From: Flavobacterium sp.
Lineage (GTDB): Bacteria > Bacteroidota > Bacteroidia > Flavobacteriales > Flavobacteriaceae
Length of the DNA: 64,000 nucleotides
Direction: 5' to 3'
NCBI RefSeq assembly: GCF_027531705.1
Contig: NZ_JAPZSP010000017.1
Span: 1 to 64,000 of the forward strand
Position 1 is the first letter of the stretch, and the number at the start of each line of letters is the position of its first letter. The notes beneath the pieces were generated by a model. The model was given only the letters and a program-made list of their open reading frames with translations, did no database searches and was not told where the DNA came from. Below, one piece after another: positions 36,051 through 46,600 of the stretch. Both the position numbers and the translations under genes were made by a program.

Positions 36051-36836
36051 ATGGAAAACAATTATAATAAGGTTGCAAAAGTTGCAAACGAAGGATATGA
36101 ATTAGATTTTGGATTGGTTTTTGAAAAATCTTTTGACAACTTCAAAAAAATATGGGGAATTGCTGGAGTTTCATTTTTACTAGTTGGAATTGTACTTTTA
36201 GTAGTGATGTTTAGTGTTGCTGGAATATTTGTTGGATTCACTGATTTTACAAATCTTTTAACTGATTTGAATCCGCAATTTATGACAAGCTCTGCTATAA
36301 TTGGTTTAATAGTAGGCTCTATAATTTTTGCTGGTTTGTTCAGTCCAATTAATGCTGGATTTATAAAAATGGCTTATTTAGCCGATACCAATCAACCATT
36401 TGGGATAAACACAATTTTTGATTATTTCAAAACAAGCCATTTTAAAGAATTGTTTATTTCTGCATCTGCAATAACACTAATAGGTTCAGGCTTGGGTTAT
36501 GTTTTGGAATATTACAAGGTAATTTTTGTTGGAAATTTTATTTCAATTTTAGTTTCTTTTTTCACAATTCTAACAATTCCATTAATCATTTTTTCTGATT
36601 TAAAAGCATTCGAAGCAATTACTATGAGTGTCAAATTAGTTGCTAAACGTCCATTTATATTGTTAGCTCTATTTATTGTTGCATTTCTATTCGTGTCACT
36701 AGGAATTTTTGCATTTTGTATTGGAATATTATTTACAATTCCATTTATGTTTTCGTTGTATTATGTAATTTATAAAAATATAATTCCAATTGAAAACACT
36801 GACGAATTAGATGAAATTGGGATATCAAAAGATTAA
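36051..36836 (+). CDS. Multi-pass inner-membrane protein of unknown function
   Basis: 261 aa with about five or six hydrophobic segments (around 38-62, 83-103, 136-152, 160-180, 200-225 and 228-245). A soluble N-terminus reads ANEGYELDFGLVFEKSFDNFKKIWGIAGVSFLL, similar to other Bacteroidetes integral membrane proteins that start with a short amphipathic helix leading into the bundle. The overall pattern recalls the DUF975 or GDPD-membrane-domain type. The stop codon is immediately followed by the ATG of the hybrid kinase (0-bp gap), so translation of the two genes is coupled and they may share a signal. Confidence 0.65.
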   Translation: MENNYNKVAKVANEGYELDFGLVFEKSFDNFKKIWGIAGVSFLLVGIVLLVVMFSVAGIFVGFTDFTNLLTDLNPQFMTSSAIIGLIVGSIIFAGLFSPINAGFIKMAYLADTNQPFGINTIFDYFKTSHFKELFISASAITLIGSGLGYVLEYYKVIFVGNFISILVSFFTILTIPLIIFSDLKAFEAITMSVKLVAKRPFILLALFIVAFLFVSLGIFAFCIGILFTIPFMFSLYYVIYKNIIPIENTDELDEIGISKD

Positions 36837-39800
36837 ATGAATTATATTTTTCAAATAACATCCAGTATATACTTACTCTTTAATCCAATTAAAGTGCAAT
36901 TGCTCGTGAACTACTCACAAAAAAAATTATTCCTTTATCTTTCTAATGGATGGATGTTTCTGGCCGTTCTAATTTTATTATTGTACTTTATCTATATAGT
37001 AATAAGCAAAACCAAAAAAATTCAAATAAAATTTGACGAAAATTTTTCACAATTTGAACCAAAAGAACAATTGTACAATATGCTTTTGGTTTTTCTGGGA
37101 ATAGTTATTCCTCTTATTGAACTTATTAATAAGATTTTCAATATTCCTATAACCGATTTTTTTGTTGAAAAAAGTCTTTTTGGAACCATATTAATTATTC
37201 TCTATATAATAAATACTCGTACTAACATCCTAAAAAAACATTTCTCTTATACTTTCATTATTCTATATTTAACATATATCAGTTTTTCATTCTACCGAGT
37301 AATTTTTTATGAATTTGAATTTCCAATATTTCTAGAACTTACTATCGGATTTTCAATTTCATATAATGTTTTAAAAAGTTTTGTTCAATATTGGGTATTT
37401 TCAGTTATTGTAATGCTTTTTACAATTAGTTTGTACAATCAAAACTTAATGGATAATGATACTGTTGTTATTCTTTTTAATACTTTTTTAGCAATTACTG
37501 CTATTCAAATGGCAAGACATCTAGCTTTTGTTAATACCAAGCATAAATTTCAGTTTGCCAATCAAATAGTAAACAAAGGGAATTCTCTAACAATAGCTAC
37601 CAACAAGATAGGCGAAGTTACTTTTTGTAGTGATCAAATAATTGATTTTTTAGGGTATAAACCTGATGAAGTTCTTGGTATGAAATTTTGGGAATTAACC
37701 GAAGACCCAGAATTTATTGGAGAAGCCTACCACACTAACTATACTGACAATAGGCTTTATGTCAGACGTTTAAAATGCAAAAGCGGAGAATTTAAATACA
37801 TTCAATGGAAAGACAAGAAATTTTCTGAAGATTTAACAATCGGAATTGGTCAAGATGTAACGGAGCAAATAACGATTCAAAATCAGTATAAAAATTTAGT
37901 TGAAAATGCAGCCGATTTAATTTATGAATTAGATAAAAACGGAAACTATACATTCATAAATAAATATTCAGAAAAGATAATGGGTTATTCTGCTTCAGAA
38001 TTATACCAACTATATTTTACTGAATTAATTAGATCAGATTTCCAGCAGAAAGTATTTGATTTTTACAGCAAGGTTAACAAAAAAACATTAAATTTCCCAA
38101 CTCTAGAATTTCCTGTTGTCAATAAAAATGGTGCTATAATTTGGCTTTCTCAAAATGTGTCTTACAAGAAAAATGACTATGGGAAAATTATTGGATATAC
38201 AGTTATTGCCAGAGATATAACACAAATAAGAGAAATTGAAGTTGAAAATTTAAGACGCGAGAAAAAAATAAAAAAATACAATGAAACAATTAAACAATTA
38301 ACATTAAGTGATTTTAATGCTAAAAAAGATTTTGACTTATTTATAGAACATTTATTAAAAATTATTGCCCAAAATGTTGACATCGATAGAGTTAGCTATT
38401 GGATATATAATTTAGATGCAATAGTTTGTTCGAAAATGTATATAGCAAATCAAAACTCATACGAAAATGGATCCGTTTTATACAAAAAAGACTTTCCAAA
38501 ATACTTTGAATCAATAGAAAACGAACATCAAATAGTAACCTCAGACATTCATAAATCTAAAGATTTCAATGAATTTCAAACTGTTTATTTCCAAAACAAC
38601 AATATACATTCATTACTTGATACACCTATTTATATTAATGGAACATTAGTAGGTATTTTATGTTTTGAAACCTCTACCAAAAGAAAAAATTGGGATAATG
38701 AAGATATAAATTTTGCTAGAGCAATGTCGGATTTTATTGCAATTGCAATTGAAACAAACCAACGTATAATTGCTGAGAAAAAACTAGCCTATAAAAGTGA
38801 TATGCTATCTGAAATAGCTAAAAATACCGAGCAATTTCTAATTAATAAAAATAATGACCAGATTTTTGAAGCTACTTTTAATTCTATAGGTAAAGTTCTT
38901 GGTGTAGATAGACTATCATTTTTTGAGAATGATACACTAAATCATAGTCTAAATCAAAAATATAGATGGATTAAAGAAACACAATCTTTAGCTGAAATTA
39001 ACCCAATTCTAAAAACTGTTCCCCATACACTTTTAAACGACGTGTACGAACTTTTACATAATAATAAATATTATTTTAATTTAATTGATAAAATAAAAAA
39101 TTTAGAATTAAAAAATTTATTATCGTCATTAGGAGTTAAATCAATATTATTTTTGCCAGTTTTTGTAAAAAATCAATTGTATGGAGTACTTACATTTGAT
39201 GATTCAAGCCAAGAACGCATTTGGTCAGAAGATGAGATTAATATTTTACAAACACTTTCTAATAACATTTCGTTTGCAATTGATAGAAATATTAATGAGA
39301 ACATTATTTCTGAAAGTGAAGAAAGATTCCGACTTATTGCCAATAATATTCCTGGAACTGTTTACTTAACCAAGTTTGATGAAAAATCGTCAAAAGTATA
39401 TGTAAATGACGAAATTGAAAATTTAACAGGCTATTCAAAAATTGATTTCTTAGAAAATAAAATTTCCTTTTTTGAGCTTATTCATCCTGATCAGAAAGAT
39501 GAAGTTTTTAACTATCAAAAAAACAATGTTATAAACAAAAAACCATTCCATTCGATATATCAAATAAAACAAAAAAACGGAAACTATATTTGGGTTGAAG
39601 AATTTGGTGATGTTATTTTAAAAGACAATGAGATTGATTACATAGGAGGAATTTACTTTGACATAACAAATAAAAAACTCACAGAAGATGCTCTAAAAGC
39701 TAAAGATTATGCTGAAGCAGCTAACAAAGCAAAATCAGATTTCTTGGCTAATATGAGTCATGAAATAAGAACACCTCTAAACGGGATTATTGGTTTTACC

Positions 39801-40868
39801 GACCTATTAAAAAACACAAATCTCGAAGATATTCAAAGAAAATACATGACTACCATCAATCAATCGGCTCAATCATTGATGGAAATTATTAACGATATTC
39901 TAGATTTCTCTAAAATAGAATCAGGAAAATTGGAACTAGAAATTACAGAATGTGATATTGTAGAACTTGCCGATCAAGTAATTAGCCTTATAAAATACCA
40001 GTCAAATCTAAAAAAATTAGACTTAAAACTTAACATTCATAAAAATGTTCCTAAATTTATTTATGCAGATTCAATAAGACTTAAACAAATAATTGTAAAC
40101 TTATTAAGTAATGCCGTAAAATTTACTCAAACTGGTTATATCATATTAGAAATTGATGCTATTGAAAGCTTAAATACTAGTGAACACAAATTGCGTTTTT
40201 CAGTAAAAGATTCTGGAATTGGTATTAAAAAAGAATATTTTGACAAAATTTTTGATGCTTTTTCTCAAGGAGATAATTCTACCACAAGAAAGTTTGGAGG
40301 AACAGGATTAGGACTTACAATTTCAAATCAATTACTTGGATTAATGGGAAGTCATCTTCAACTAAATAGTAAGTACAAAGAAGGAAGTGAATTTTATTTT
40401 GATGTTATTTTCAAAACTACTGATTGCATAAATCTTATAGAAGATAAAATTGAATCAAATTTTAAAGAAATAATAAAACCAGATTTTGGACAAGAAAACA
40501 TCAAAATTTTAATAGTTGAAGACAATAAAATAAATATGCTTTTGGCAAAAACATTGATTAAGCACATTATACCAAAAGCAACCGTTTATGAAGCCGTTGA
40601 CGGAAAAGAAGCAATAGATAAGTTTTCAATTTTAAAACCAGATTTGATTTTGATGGACATTCAAATGCCAATAATGAATGGTTATGAAGCTACTATAGAA
40701 ATTAGAAAAAAACCAACTGGAAAACATATTCCAATTATTGCATTAACAGCTGGCACAGTAATTGGTGAAAAAGAAAAATGTCTAGATGCTGGTATGAATG
40801 ATTATGTTTCCAAACCTATTATAAAAGAAACACTTGAAAACATAGTCACTAAGTGGATAAAAAATTAA
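36837..40868 (+). CDS. Large hybrid sensor histidine kinase (membrane-PAS-PAS-GAF-GAF-PAS-HisKA-HATPase-REC)
   Basis: 1343 aa. About seven hydrophobic segments in the first 230 residues form a membrane sensor part. Two PAS domains follow (about 240-350 with [20 protein letters not shown], and 355-470 with [20 protein letters not shown]), then two GAF-like domains (about 495-640 and 660-825), a third PAS (about 835-955), HisKA with His975 in [19 protein letters not shown], HATPase with [19 protein letters not shown], and a receiver with Asp1274 in [18 protein letters not shown]. The receiver on the same chain and the lack of a DNA-binding output suggest phosphorelay to another protein. The signal is unknown. 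Confidence 0.9.
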   Translation: MNYIFQITSSIYLLFNPIKVQLLVNYSQKKLFLYLSNGWMFLAVLILLLYFIYIVISKTKKIQIKFDENFSQFEPKEQLYNMLLVFLGIVIPLIELINKIFNIPITDFFVEKSLFGTILIILYIINTRTNILKKHFSYTFIILYLTYISFSFYRVIFYEFEFPIFLELTIGFSISYNVLKSFVQYWVFSVIVMLFTISLYNQNLMDNDTVVILFNTFLAITAIQMARHLAFVNTKHKFQFANQIVNKGNSLTIATNKIGEVTFCSDQIIDFLGYKPDEVLGMKFWELTEDPEFIGEAYHTNYTDNRLYVRRLKCKSGEFKYIQWKDKKFSEDLTIGIGQDVTEQITIQNQYKNLVENAADLIYELDKNGNYTFINKYSEKIMGYSASELYQLYFTELIRSDFQQKVFDFYSKVNKKTLNFPTLEFPVVNKNGAIIWLSQNVSYKKNDYGKIIGYTVIARDITQIREIEVENLRREKKIKKYNETIKQLTLSDFNAKKDFDLFIEHLLKIIAQNVDIDRVSYWIYNLDAIVCSKMYIANQNSYENGSVLYKKDFPKYFESIENEHQIVTSDIHKSKDFNEFQTVYFQNNNIHSLLDTPIYINGTLVGILCFETSTKRKNWDNEDINFARAMSDFIAIAIETNQRIIAEKKLAYKSDMLSEIAKNTEQFLINKNNDQIFEATFNSIGKVLGVDRLSFFENDTLNHSLNQKYRWIKETQSLAEINPILKTVPHTLLNDVYELLHNNKYYFNLIDKIKNLELKNLLSSLGVKSILFLPVFVKNQLYGVLTFDDSSQERIWSEDEINILQTLSNNISFAIDRNINENIISESEERFRLIANNIPGTVYLTKFDEKSSKVYVNDEIENLTGYSKIDFLENKISFFELIHPDQKDEVFNYQKNNVINKKPFHSIYQIKQKNGNYIWVEEFGDVILKDNEIDYIGGIYFDITNKKLTEDALKAKDYAEAANKAKSDFLANMSHEIRTPLNGIIGFTDLLKNTNLEDIQRKYMTTINQSAQSLMEIINDILDFSKIESGKLELEITECDIVELADQVISLIKYQSNLKKLDLKLNIHKNVPKFIYADSIRLKQIIVNLLSNAVKFTQTGYIILEIDAIESLNTSEHKLRFSVKDSGIGIKKEYFDKIFDAFSQGDNSTTRKFGGTGLGLTISNQLLGLMGSHLQLNSKYKEGSEFYFDVIFKTTDCINLIEDKIESNFKEIIKPDFGQENIKILIVEDNKINMLLAKTLIKHIIPKATVYEAVDGKEAIDKFSILKPDLILMDIQMPIMNGYEATIEIRKKPTGKHIPIIALTAGTVIGEKEKCLDAGMNDYVSKPIIKETLENIVTKWIKN

Positions 40869-40903
40869 ATAATAATTTGTTAATTTGTAAAAAATTATAA
40901 ACT

Positions 40904-41761
40904 ATGAAATGGATAGGAAATCGTAAAAGTGATAACGTTGAAGACCGTAGAGGAATGTCTGGTGGAGGAAAAGCTATTGTAGGAGGAGGTGTTCTTGGTA
41001 TCATTATTCTATTAGTTAATATGTTCGGTGGAGAAAACGCCCAAATGCTCACTCCTATTTTAGAACAAATGAATCAAGGGCAGCAATCTGCTCCAACAGA
41101 AGAAAGAGCATTAACTCCAGAAGAAAAAGAAATTGGTGACTTTGCAAGTACCGTTTTTGCTTATACCGAAGATACTTGGGATAAAATCTTCAAAGAAAAT
41201 GGAATGCAATACGAACAACCTAAAATGGTGTTATTTTCTGATGCTGTAGAAACTGCTTGCGGAAGTGCCACTGCTGCTTCTGGTCCTTTTTATTGCCCTG
41301 GCGACAAAAAAGTGTATATGGATTTACGTTTTTTTGAAGAATTAAAAACAAGATTTGGTGCCAAAGGTGGAGATTTTGCAATAGCTTATGTAATTGCGCA
41401 TGAAGTTGGTCATCATATTCAAACTATATTAGGAACTTCAGGAAAAGTTCGTCAACTACAACAAGGAAAAAGTGAAGCTGAAGCCAATAAATTTTCGGTT
41501 GCATTAGAGCTTCAAGCAGATTTTTATGCTGGTGTTTGGGCAAAACACAATAGCCAATATCTTGAAGTAGGAGATTTAGAGGAAGCTATAAGTGCTGCAC
41601 ATGCAGTTGGTGATGATGCCATTCAAAGTAGAATGCAAGGTCATGTAGTTCCAGATTCTTTCACACATGGAACTTCAGAACAAAGAATCTACTGGTTTAA
41701 AAAAGGATTTCAAACTGGTGATATAGAACAAGGCGATACTTTTTCAGCATTGTTTGAATAA
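40904..41761 (+). CDS. Putative neutral zinc metallopeptidase (YpfJ family)
   Basis: 285 aa. Starts MKWIGNRKSDNVEDRRGMSGGGKAI, the basic-glycine N-terminus of the family, then one hydrophobic segment (GGGVLGIIILLVNMFGG), and the zinc-binding motif HEVGHH at 166-171 in AYVIAHEVGHHIQT, with a third ligand expected in ALELQADFYAGVWA. GPFYCPGDKKVYMDL is another family hallmark. Biochemical role unknown, though the HExxH plus downstream Glu pattern supports metalloprotease activity. It has its own terminator and lies 35 bp after the hybrid kinase. Confidence 0.9.
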   Translation: MKWIGNRKSDNVEDRRGMSGGGKAIVGGGVLGIIILLVNMFGGENAQMLTPILEQMNQGQQSAPTEERALTPEEKEIGDFASTVFAYTEDTWDKIFKENGMQYEQPKMVLFSDAVETACGSATAASGPFYCPGDKKVYMDLRFFEELKTRFGAKGGDFAIAYVIAHEVGHHIQTILGTSGKVRQLQQGKSEAEANKFSVALELQADFYAGVWAKHNSQYLEVGDLEEAISAAHAVGDDAIQSRMQGHVVPDSFTHGTSEQRIYWFKKGFQTGDIEQGDTFSALFE

Positions 41762-41786
41762 TCTTTTTGTATTAATAAAAAAATTA

Positions 41787-41824
41787 GAAATCGTCTAGCT
41801 ATAAAACTAGACGATTTTTTTTAT
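41787..41824. terminator. Bidirectional terminator between the YpfJ-like and ComM genes
   Basis: AAATCGTCTAG pairs with CTAGACGATTT around a 9-nt loop, followed by T7. The last bases overlap the stop codon of the convergent comM gene. Confidence 0.75.
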
Positions 41825-43356
41825 CCCAACCAACCATCTCTATCCAAACTTCTATACTGAATTGCTTCGGCTATATGGTTAGGAACTACATTTTCTGATG
41901 CATCCAAATCGGCTATTGTTCTAGCTACTTTTAAAATTCTGTCGTAAGCTCTAGCAGACAAGTTTAATCTTTCCATAGCTGTTTTTAATAATTGCAAAGA
42001 AGCATCATCTAAAGCACAATATTCTCTTATTTGTTTTGAGCTCATTTGCGCATTATAATGTATATTATCAAATTCAGCAAAACGTCTCGTTTGAATTTCT
42101 CTTGCTCCTATAACTCGCTTACGAATCTCAACACTACTTTCGGCTTTTCTAGTTTCTGTCAATTTTTCAAATGGAACTGGTGTAACTTCAATGTGAATAT
42201 CAATTCTGTCTAATAATGGACCTGAAATTTTTCCCATATAACGTTGCATTTCTGCTGGAGAAGATGTCAAAGGCGCATCAGGATTATTAAAAAAACCACT
42301 CGGACTCGGGTTCATACTTGCCACTAACATAAAAGATGAAGGATATGTTATAGTAAATTTTGCTCTTGCAATAGTAACTTCTCTATCTTCTAATGGTTGT
42401 CGCATTACTTCTAAAACTTCTCTTTTAAATTCTGGTAATTCATCAAGAAATAAAACGCCATTATGCGAAAGCGAAATCTCACCTGGTTGAGGATAACTTC
42501 CACCACCAACTAAAGAAACGGAGGAAGCTGTGTGATGTGGTGATCGAAAAGGTCGTTGACTCATCAAACCAGCATCTTTAATTTTTCCAGCAACTGAATG
42601 AATTTTGGTGGTTTCCAAAGCTTCTTTCAAAGTCATTGGTGGCAATATACTGGGCAAACGCTTTGCCAACATCGTTTTTCCTGAACCTGGCGGCCCAATC
42701 AAAATAATATTATGACCACCAGCAGCAGCAATTTCCATACAACGTTTGATGCTCTCCTGCCCTTTTACATCCGAAAAATCAAATTCGGGAAAGTCTAGTG
42801 TTTTATTAAATTCTTCACGAGTATCAATAATTGTTGGTTCAATCGTACCTTTTCCTTCAAAAAAATTGATGACTTCAGTCACATTTTCAATTCCGTAAAC
42901 TTCCAATCCATCAACAATTGCGGCTTCCTTTACATTCTGTTTTGGCAGAAAAAAGCCTTTAAAACCCTCTTCTCTAGCTTTAATTGCAATAGACAACGCA
43001 CCTTTTATTGGTTGCAAACCGCCATCTAATGACAATTCGCCCATAATGACATATTTTGCAACATCATCAGCTCGAATTTGACCAGAAGCAACGAGAATTC
43101 CAATTGCCAATGTCAAATCATAAGCAGAACCTTCTTTCCTCAAATCGGCAGGTGCCATATTGATGGTTATTTTTTTTCCGGGAAGTTGATAGTTGTTGTT
43201 TTTGAGTGCAGCAGCAATGCGGTAACTGCTTTCTTTGATGGCATTATCGGGTAAACCTACAAGATGGTACCCAACACCTTTATCAATATTTACTTCTACA
43301 GTGATTGTTGTGGCTTCAACGCCAAAGACGGCGCTACCGAATACTTTTACTAACAT
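41821..43356 (-). CDS. comM: YifB/ComM family Mg chelatase-like AAA ATPase
   Basis: 511 aa. N-terminal Lon-protease-like ribosomal S5 fold (MLVKVFGSAVFGVEATTITVEV..., NMAPADLRKEGSAYDLTLAIGIL), then a Mg-chelatase-type AAA+ core with Walker A LIGPPGSGKTMLAKRLPSI, Walker B GVLFLDELPEF, the sensor region LVASMNPSP and SGPLLDRIDIHIEV, and C-terminal ARAYDRILKVARTIADL. In naturally transformable bacteria ComM drives branch migration during integration of incoming DNA; in other species the role is less clear. It has a TATATTTG promoter and is a single-gene unit. Confidence 0.93.
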   Translation of the reverse strand: MLVKVFGSAVFGVEATTITVEVNIDKGVGYHLVGLPDNAIKESSYRIAAALKNNNYQLPGKKITINMAPADLRKEGSAYDLTLAIGILVASGQIRADDVAKYVIMGELSLDGGLQPIKGALSIAIKAREEGFKGFFLPKQNVKEAAIVDGLEVYGIENVTEVINFFEGKGTIEPTIIDTREEFNKTLDFPEFDFSDVKGQESIKRCMEIAAAGGHNIILIGPPGSGKTMLAKRLPSILPPMTLKEALETTKIHSVAGKIKDAGLMSQRPFRSPHHTASSVSLVGGGSYPQPGEISLSHNGVLFLDELPEFKREVLEVMRQPLEDREVTIARAKFTITYPSSFMLVASMNPSPSGFFNNPDAPLTSSPAEMQRYMGKISGPLLDRIDIHIEVTPVPFEKLTETRKAESSVEIRKRVIGAREIQTRRFAEFDNIHYNAQMSSKQIREYCALDDASLQLLKTAMERLNLSARAYDRILKVARTIADLDASENVVPNHIAEAIQYRSLDRDGWLG

Positions 43357-43389
43357 GGCTTATACTTTTTTAAATGGCTTATAATGATG

Positions 43390-43397
43390 CAAATATA
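43390..43397 (-). promoter_or_regulatory. -7 element TATATTTG for comM
   Basis: Exact TAnnTTTG on the minus strand, 34 bp before the ATG at 43356. Confidence 0.55.
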
Positions 43398-43482
43398 AAA
43401 AGTTTTTTGAAAACTCAATTTTAAGTTGACTAAAAAGTTTACTTTTTTAAAATATTTCAAAAGAAAATCCATTTTTTAATTC

Positions 43483-43490
43483 TATATTTG
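43483..43490 (+). promoter_or_regulatory. -7 element TATATTTG for a candidate small RNA
   Basis: Perfect TAnnTTTG placed so that transcription would start at the GAGG that opens the structured RNA (43495). Confidence 0.55.
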
Positions 43491-43494
43491 CAAT

Positions 43495-43556
43495 GAGGAT
43501 TCCGAAAGGAAGTTACACCTCACCACAATAGCCAATCGCTCCAGATTGGCTTTTGT
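43495..43556 (+). ncRNA. Candidate structured small RNA
   Basis: Between comM and the TonB receptor gene. The outer stem GAGG (43495-43498) pairs with CCTC (43518-43521); inside it TTCC-GAAA-GGAA (43500-43511) makes a hairpin with a GAAA tetraloop. After a 9-nt linker, GCCAATC (43531-43537) pairs with GATTGGC (43544-43550) and is followed by TTTTGTATTTT, a terminator. With the promoter at 43483 this makes a complete transcription unit of about 60 nt without an ORF. It could also be an attenuator leader for the TonB gene 140 bp downstream. The remaining gap to 43698 shows nothing else. Confidence 0.5.
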
Positions 43557-43698
43557 ATTTTATATACCTAATCAAATGTTGATTTAATTTAACGCCTTAA
43601 CTTTTAGGTAATATTAACTAAACCAAATCATAAACTTTAAGTAACTTCAATTTTACATTTCAAGCCGTTCTTTGCAAAAAAATTTAACGAGCTAAACG

Positions 43699-46446
43699 AT
43701 GAAATTTAACTTACTTATTACAACACTACTTTTTGTAACATTCTCATTTTCACAATCAAAAGGAACACTAACTGGTGCAATCACCGATAAAGAAGCTAGT
43801 AATGCAGCATTACCATTCGCAAATGTGGCAATAAAAGGAACTTCTATTGCAGTTACCACAAATGAAACAGGAAACTATTCAATTTCTTTAAATCCTGGAA
43901 ATTACGTAGTTCAATTTAGTTTTATTGGTTATGAAAACGTTGAAAAATCTGTAACTATAAAAACTGGAGAAACTGCTACACTAAATTGTAGTCTTGGTTC
44001 AGGGAATTATACATTGAAAGATGTAGTTGTAAAATCTGCTGGAAAAAACAGAGAAAAAGAGTCAGCATTGTTACTTGAACAAAAGAAAGCGGTTGAAATA
44101 AAACAAAGCATTGGAGCTCAGGAAATGAGTAGAAAAGGTGTTAGTGATGCAGCAGCAGCTGTAAGCAAAGTGTCAGGAATTTCAAAACAAGAAGGTTCAA
44201 GTGGAATTTTTGTTAGAGGTCTTGGAGACCGTTATAATAGCACTAGTTTAAATGGATTACCGCTTCCTTCAAACGAACCTACGAATAAAAATGTTGCTTT
44301 AGATTTATTCTCTACTGATGTTATACAATCAATTGGTGTAAGCAAAACTTATTACACTGATACTTATGGAGATGTTGGTGGTGCAACAATAGACATCAAT
44401 TCAAAAGAACATTCAGGAAAAGGAAAATTGACAGTTGAATTTGGAAGTAGTTACAATGGAAATGCTTTTTCTAACGAATATAAAATAGCTGATGGTATAG
44501 AAAAACATGGCTTTTACTCTATAAAAAAACCTACGAATATCAATAAGTACCAATTTGAAAATAAATGGACACCAAATTATGAAGAAAAACCAGTCGGAAC
44601 CAATATTGGCATTTCTGGTGGAAAAAGTTTTTCATTTGGTGGAACAAAAAAAATAAATTTATTTTTAGCTGCATCACACGAGAATAGTTTCAAAAATAAA
44701 ACAGGAAATCAACTAAATGTTGGTAATTCAAACGATAATATTATTGAAGATTTTTATGATGTTCAAAAATATGAGTTTAGTACAAAAACTTCAGGTTTAG
44801 CAAACATTGGATTTAATTTTAATAAAAATAACACAATTAAAGTAAACAGCATTTTTATAAATTCTTCTAAAAGTGATGTAAATGAATATTATTTCATTGA
44901 TGAAAATAAGTCAAAAAGTTTTTCAAGACAAACTATAAACGAACAAAATAAATTATTTGTAAATCAATTATTAATTTCAAATAAACTTAGTGAAAAATTT
45001 GATTTAAATTGGGGAGGCTCTTACGGAATAGTAAATTCTGATATGCCAGACAGAATCACAAATACATTGGTTGAAGGAACAAACGGATTTATTTTTAACA
45101 CAAATACACCATCTATCAATAGTCGTTATTTTCAATCATTAGAAGAAAATGAAATTTCTGGGAAAGCAGTTTTAACCTATAAATTTAATACTGATAACGA
45201 ATCTAATTATAAATCAAAATTACATTTTGGGTTGAATACTAAAATTAAATCACGTGATTTTGAAGCTACACAATTTAACTTCAAGATCAATGGTGCAATT
45301 AACATTTCAGAGAATGACATTGATGCTTTTTTAAATGCAGATAATCAATCATTAAAAAACAATGTATTGAATACATTTAAAATACTTACCGCTAGAAACG
45401 CTGGAAACCTAAAACCTTTTACTTATAATGCTGACTTAATGATTAATGCAGGTTATGTAAATTTTGAAAATTCTCCAAACGAAAAACTAACATATACTCT
45501 TTCTGTTAGAGCTGAAAAAGTAACACAAGAAATGAAATGGGATACAAATATTTCTTTACCGAATGTAAATTATGAAGATGCAAAAATTGATGAACTTTAT
45601 ATTTTACCTGTTATAACTGCAAAATATAGCTTAAATGACAAGCAAAATTTGAGAGCAGCAGCAAGCAAAACTTATACATTACCACAATTTATAGAAAAAG
45701 CACCATTCCGATTTGAAGTTATTGGAGAAAGTACAGTGGGAAATCCATTTATCAAACCATCTGAAAATTATAATTTTGATATTAAATGGGAATTATTTCC
45801 AGAAAAAGATGAACTAATCTCAATAACTGGTTTTGGAAAAATTATCAATAATCCAATTAGTAAAGCAAGATTAAATTCTGCGTTGAATGACAATACATTT
45901 ATTAATGCTGGCGAAAATGCAATGGTAGCAGGTGCTGAGTTTGAAATAAGAAAAAATATTTGGGCTACTGAAAACAAAAGTAGCTTAAGCGGTGGAATGA
46001 ACTTAACTTACATGTACTCTGAACAAAAATTAAGTACTCAAAAAGTGGCTACAGATACAAAAAATACAATAAGTGTTAGTTTCAATGATTCTAAAGATGG
46101 TTTACAAGGTGCGTCTCCATTATTATTAAATTTAGATTTAACATATAAATTGGAGAATGAAACATTCAAACCTATTGTTTCATTAGTTGGAAATTATTTT
46201 CATGATAGAATTTATTCACTAGGAAATATTCAATCTGGAGGAAATGTAGTTGAAAAAGGAATTCCAACTCTAAACCTAATTTCAAGTGCAACTATTGGAA
46301 AAAATTTAAATATTAGTTTAAATGTGAAAAATTTACTTGACAGCAAAATTGAAAGATACCAAAAAAACAACGATGGTAATTTTACAACTTATTCATTTAA
46401 AACAGGTTTAGACTTTAGTATTGGTGTGAAATATTCTATTTTCTAA
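43699..46446 (+). CDS. TonB-dependent outer-membrane receptor with carboxypeptidase-like N-terminal domain
   Basis: 915 aa. Signal peptide MKFNLLITTLLFVTFSFSQ, then a carboxypeptidase regulatory-like domain (about 22-100: KGTLTGAITDKEASNAALPFANVAIKG...GNYSISLNPGNYVVQFSFIGYENVEKSV), then the plug domain with AAAAVSKVSGISKQEGSSGIFVRGLGDRYNSTSLNGLPLPS, and a beta-barrel ending in an aromatic (GVKYSIF). Known role: TonB-energised import of a bound ligand. The next gene (46601) is a lipoprotein that is often paired with such receptors. The ligand is not evident; nearby phosphate-uptake genes make a phosphorus compound possible (inference). Confidence 0.9.
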   Translation: MKFNLLITTLLFVTFSFSQSKGTLTGAITDKEASNAALPFANVAIKGTSIAVTTNETGNYSISLNPGNYVVQFSFIGYENVEKSVTIKTGETATLNCSLGSGNYTLKDVVVKSAGKNREKESALLLEQKKAVEIKQSIGAQEMSRKGVSDAAAAVSKVSGISKQEGSSGIFVRGLGDRYNSTSLNGLPLPSNEPTNKNVALDLFSTDVIQSIGVSKTYYTDTYGDVGGATIDINSKEHSGKGKLTVEFGSSYNGNAFSNEYKIADGIEKHGFYSIKKPTNINKYQFENKWTPNYEEKPVGTNIGISGGKSFSFGGTKKINLFLAASHENSFKNKTGNQLNVGNSNDNIIEDFYDVQKYEFSTKTSGLANIGFNFNKNNTIKVNSIFINSSKSDVNEYYFIDENKSKSFSRQTINEQNKLFVNQLLISNKLSEKFDLNWGGSYGIVNSDMPDRITNTLVEGTNGFIFNTNTPSINSRYFQSLEENEISGKAVLTYKFNTDNESNYKSKLHFGLNTKIKSRDFEATQFNFKINGAINISENDIDAFLNADNQSLKNNVLNTFKILTARNAGNLKPFTYNADLMINAGYVNFENSPNEKLTYTLSVRAEKVTQEMKWDTNISLPNVNYEDAKIDELYILPVITAKYSLNDKQNLRAAASKTYTLPQFIEKAPFRFEVIGESTVGNPFIKPSENYNFDIKWELFPEKDELISITGFGKIINNPISKARLNSALNDNTFINAGENAMVAGAEFEIRKNIWATENKSSLSGGMNLTYMYSEQKLSTQKVATDTKNTISVSFNDSKDGLQGASPLLLNLDLTYKLENETFKPIVSLVGNYFHDRIYSLGNIQSGGNVVEKGIPTLNLISSATIGKNLNISLNVKNLLDSKIERYQKNNDGNFTTYSFKTGLDFSIGVKYSIF

Positions 46447-46600
46447 TAATTATCATGTTAAATAAAGATTACCTATTTAACTATTAATTTACAATAAAAA
46501 AATAGATTGATAATGAATCATTAATTTTTAAATAACTTGTATAAAAAGTCAATTATTCATCTTTGCAATAAATAACATTAACTAACTAAATTAAAAAACA

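Noticed and set aside
40751..40775. TGGCACAGTAATTGG in the hybrid kinase gene resembling sigma-54
   Set aside because: It lies inside a coding region and the -12 GC is replaced by GG.
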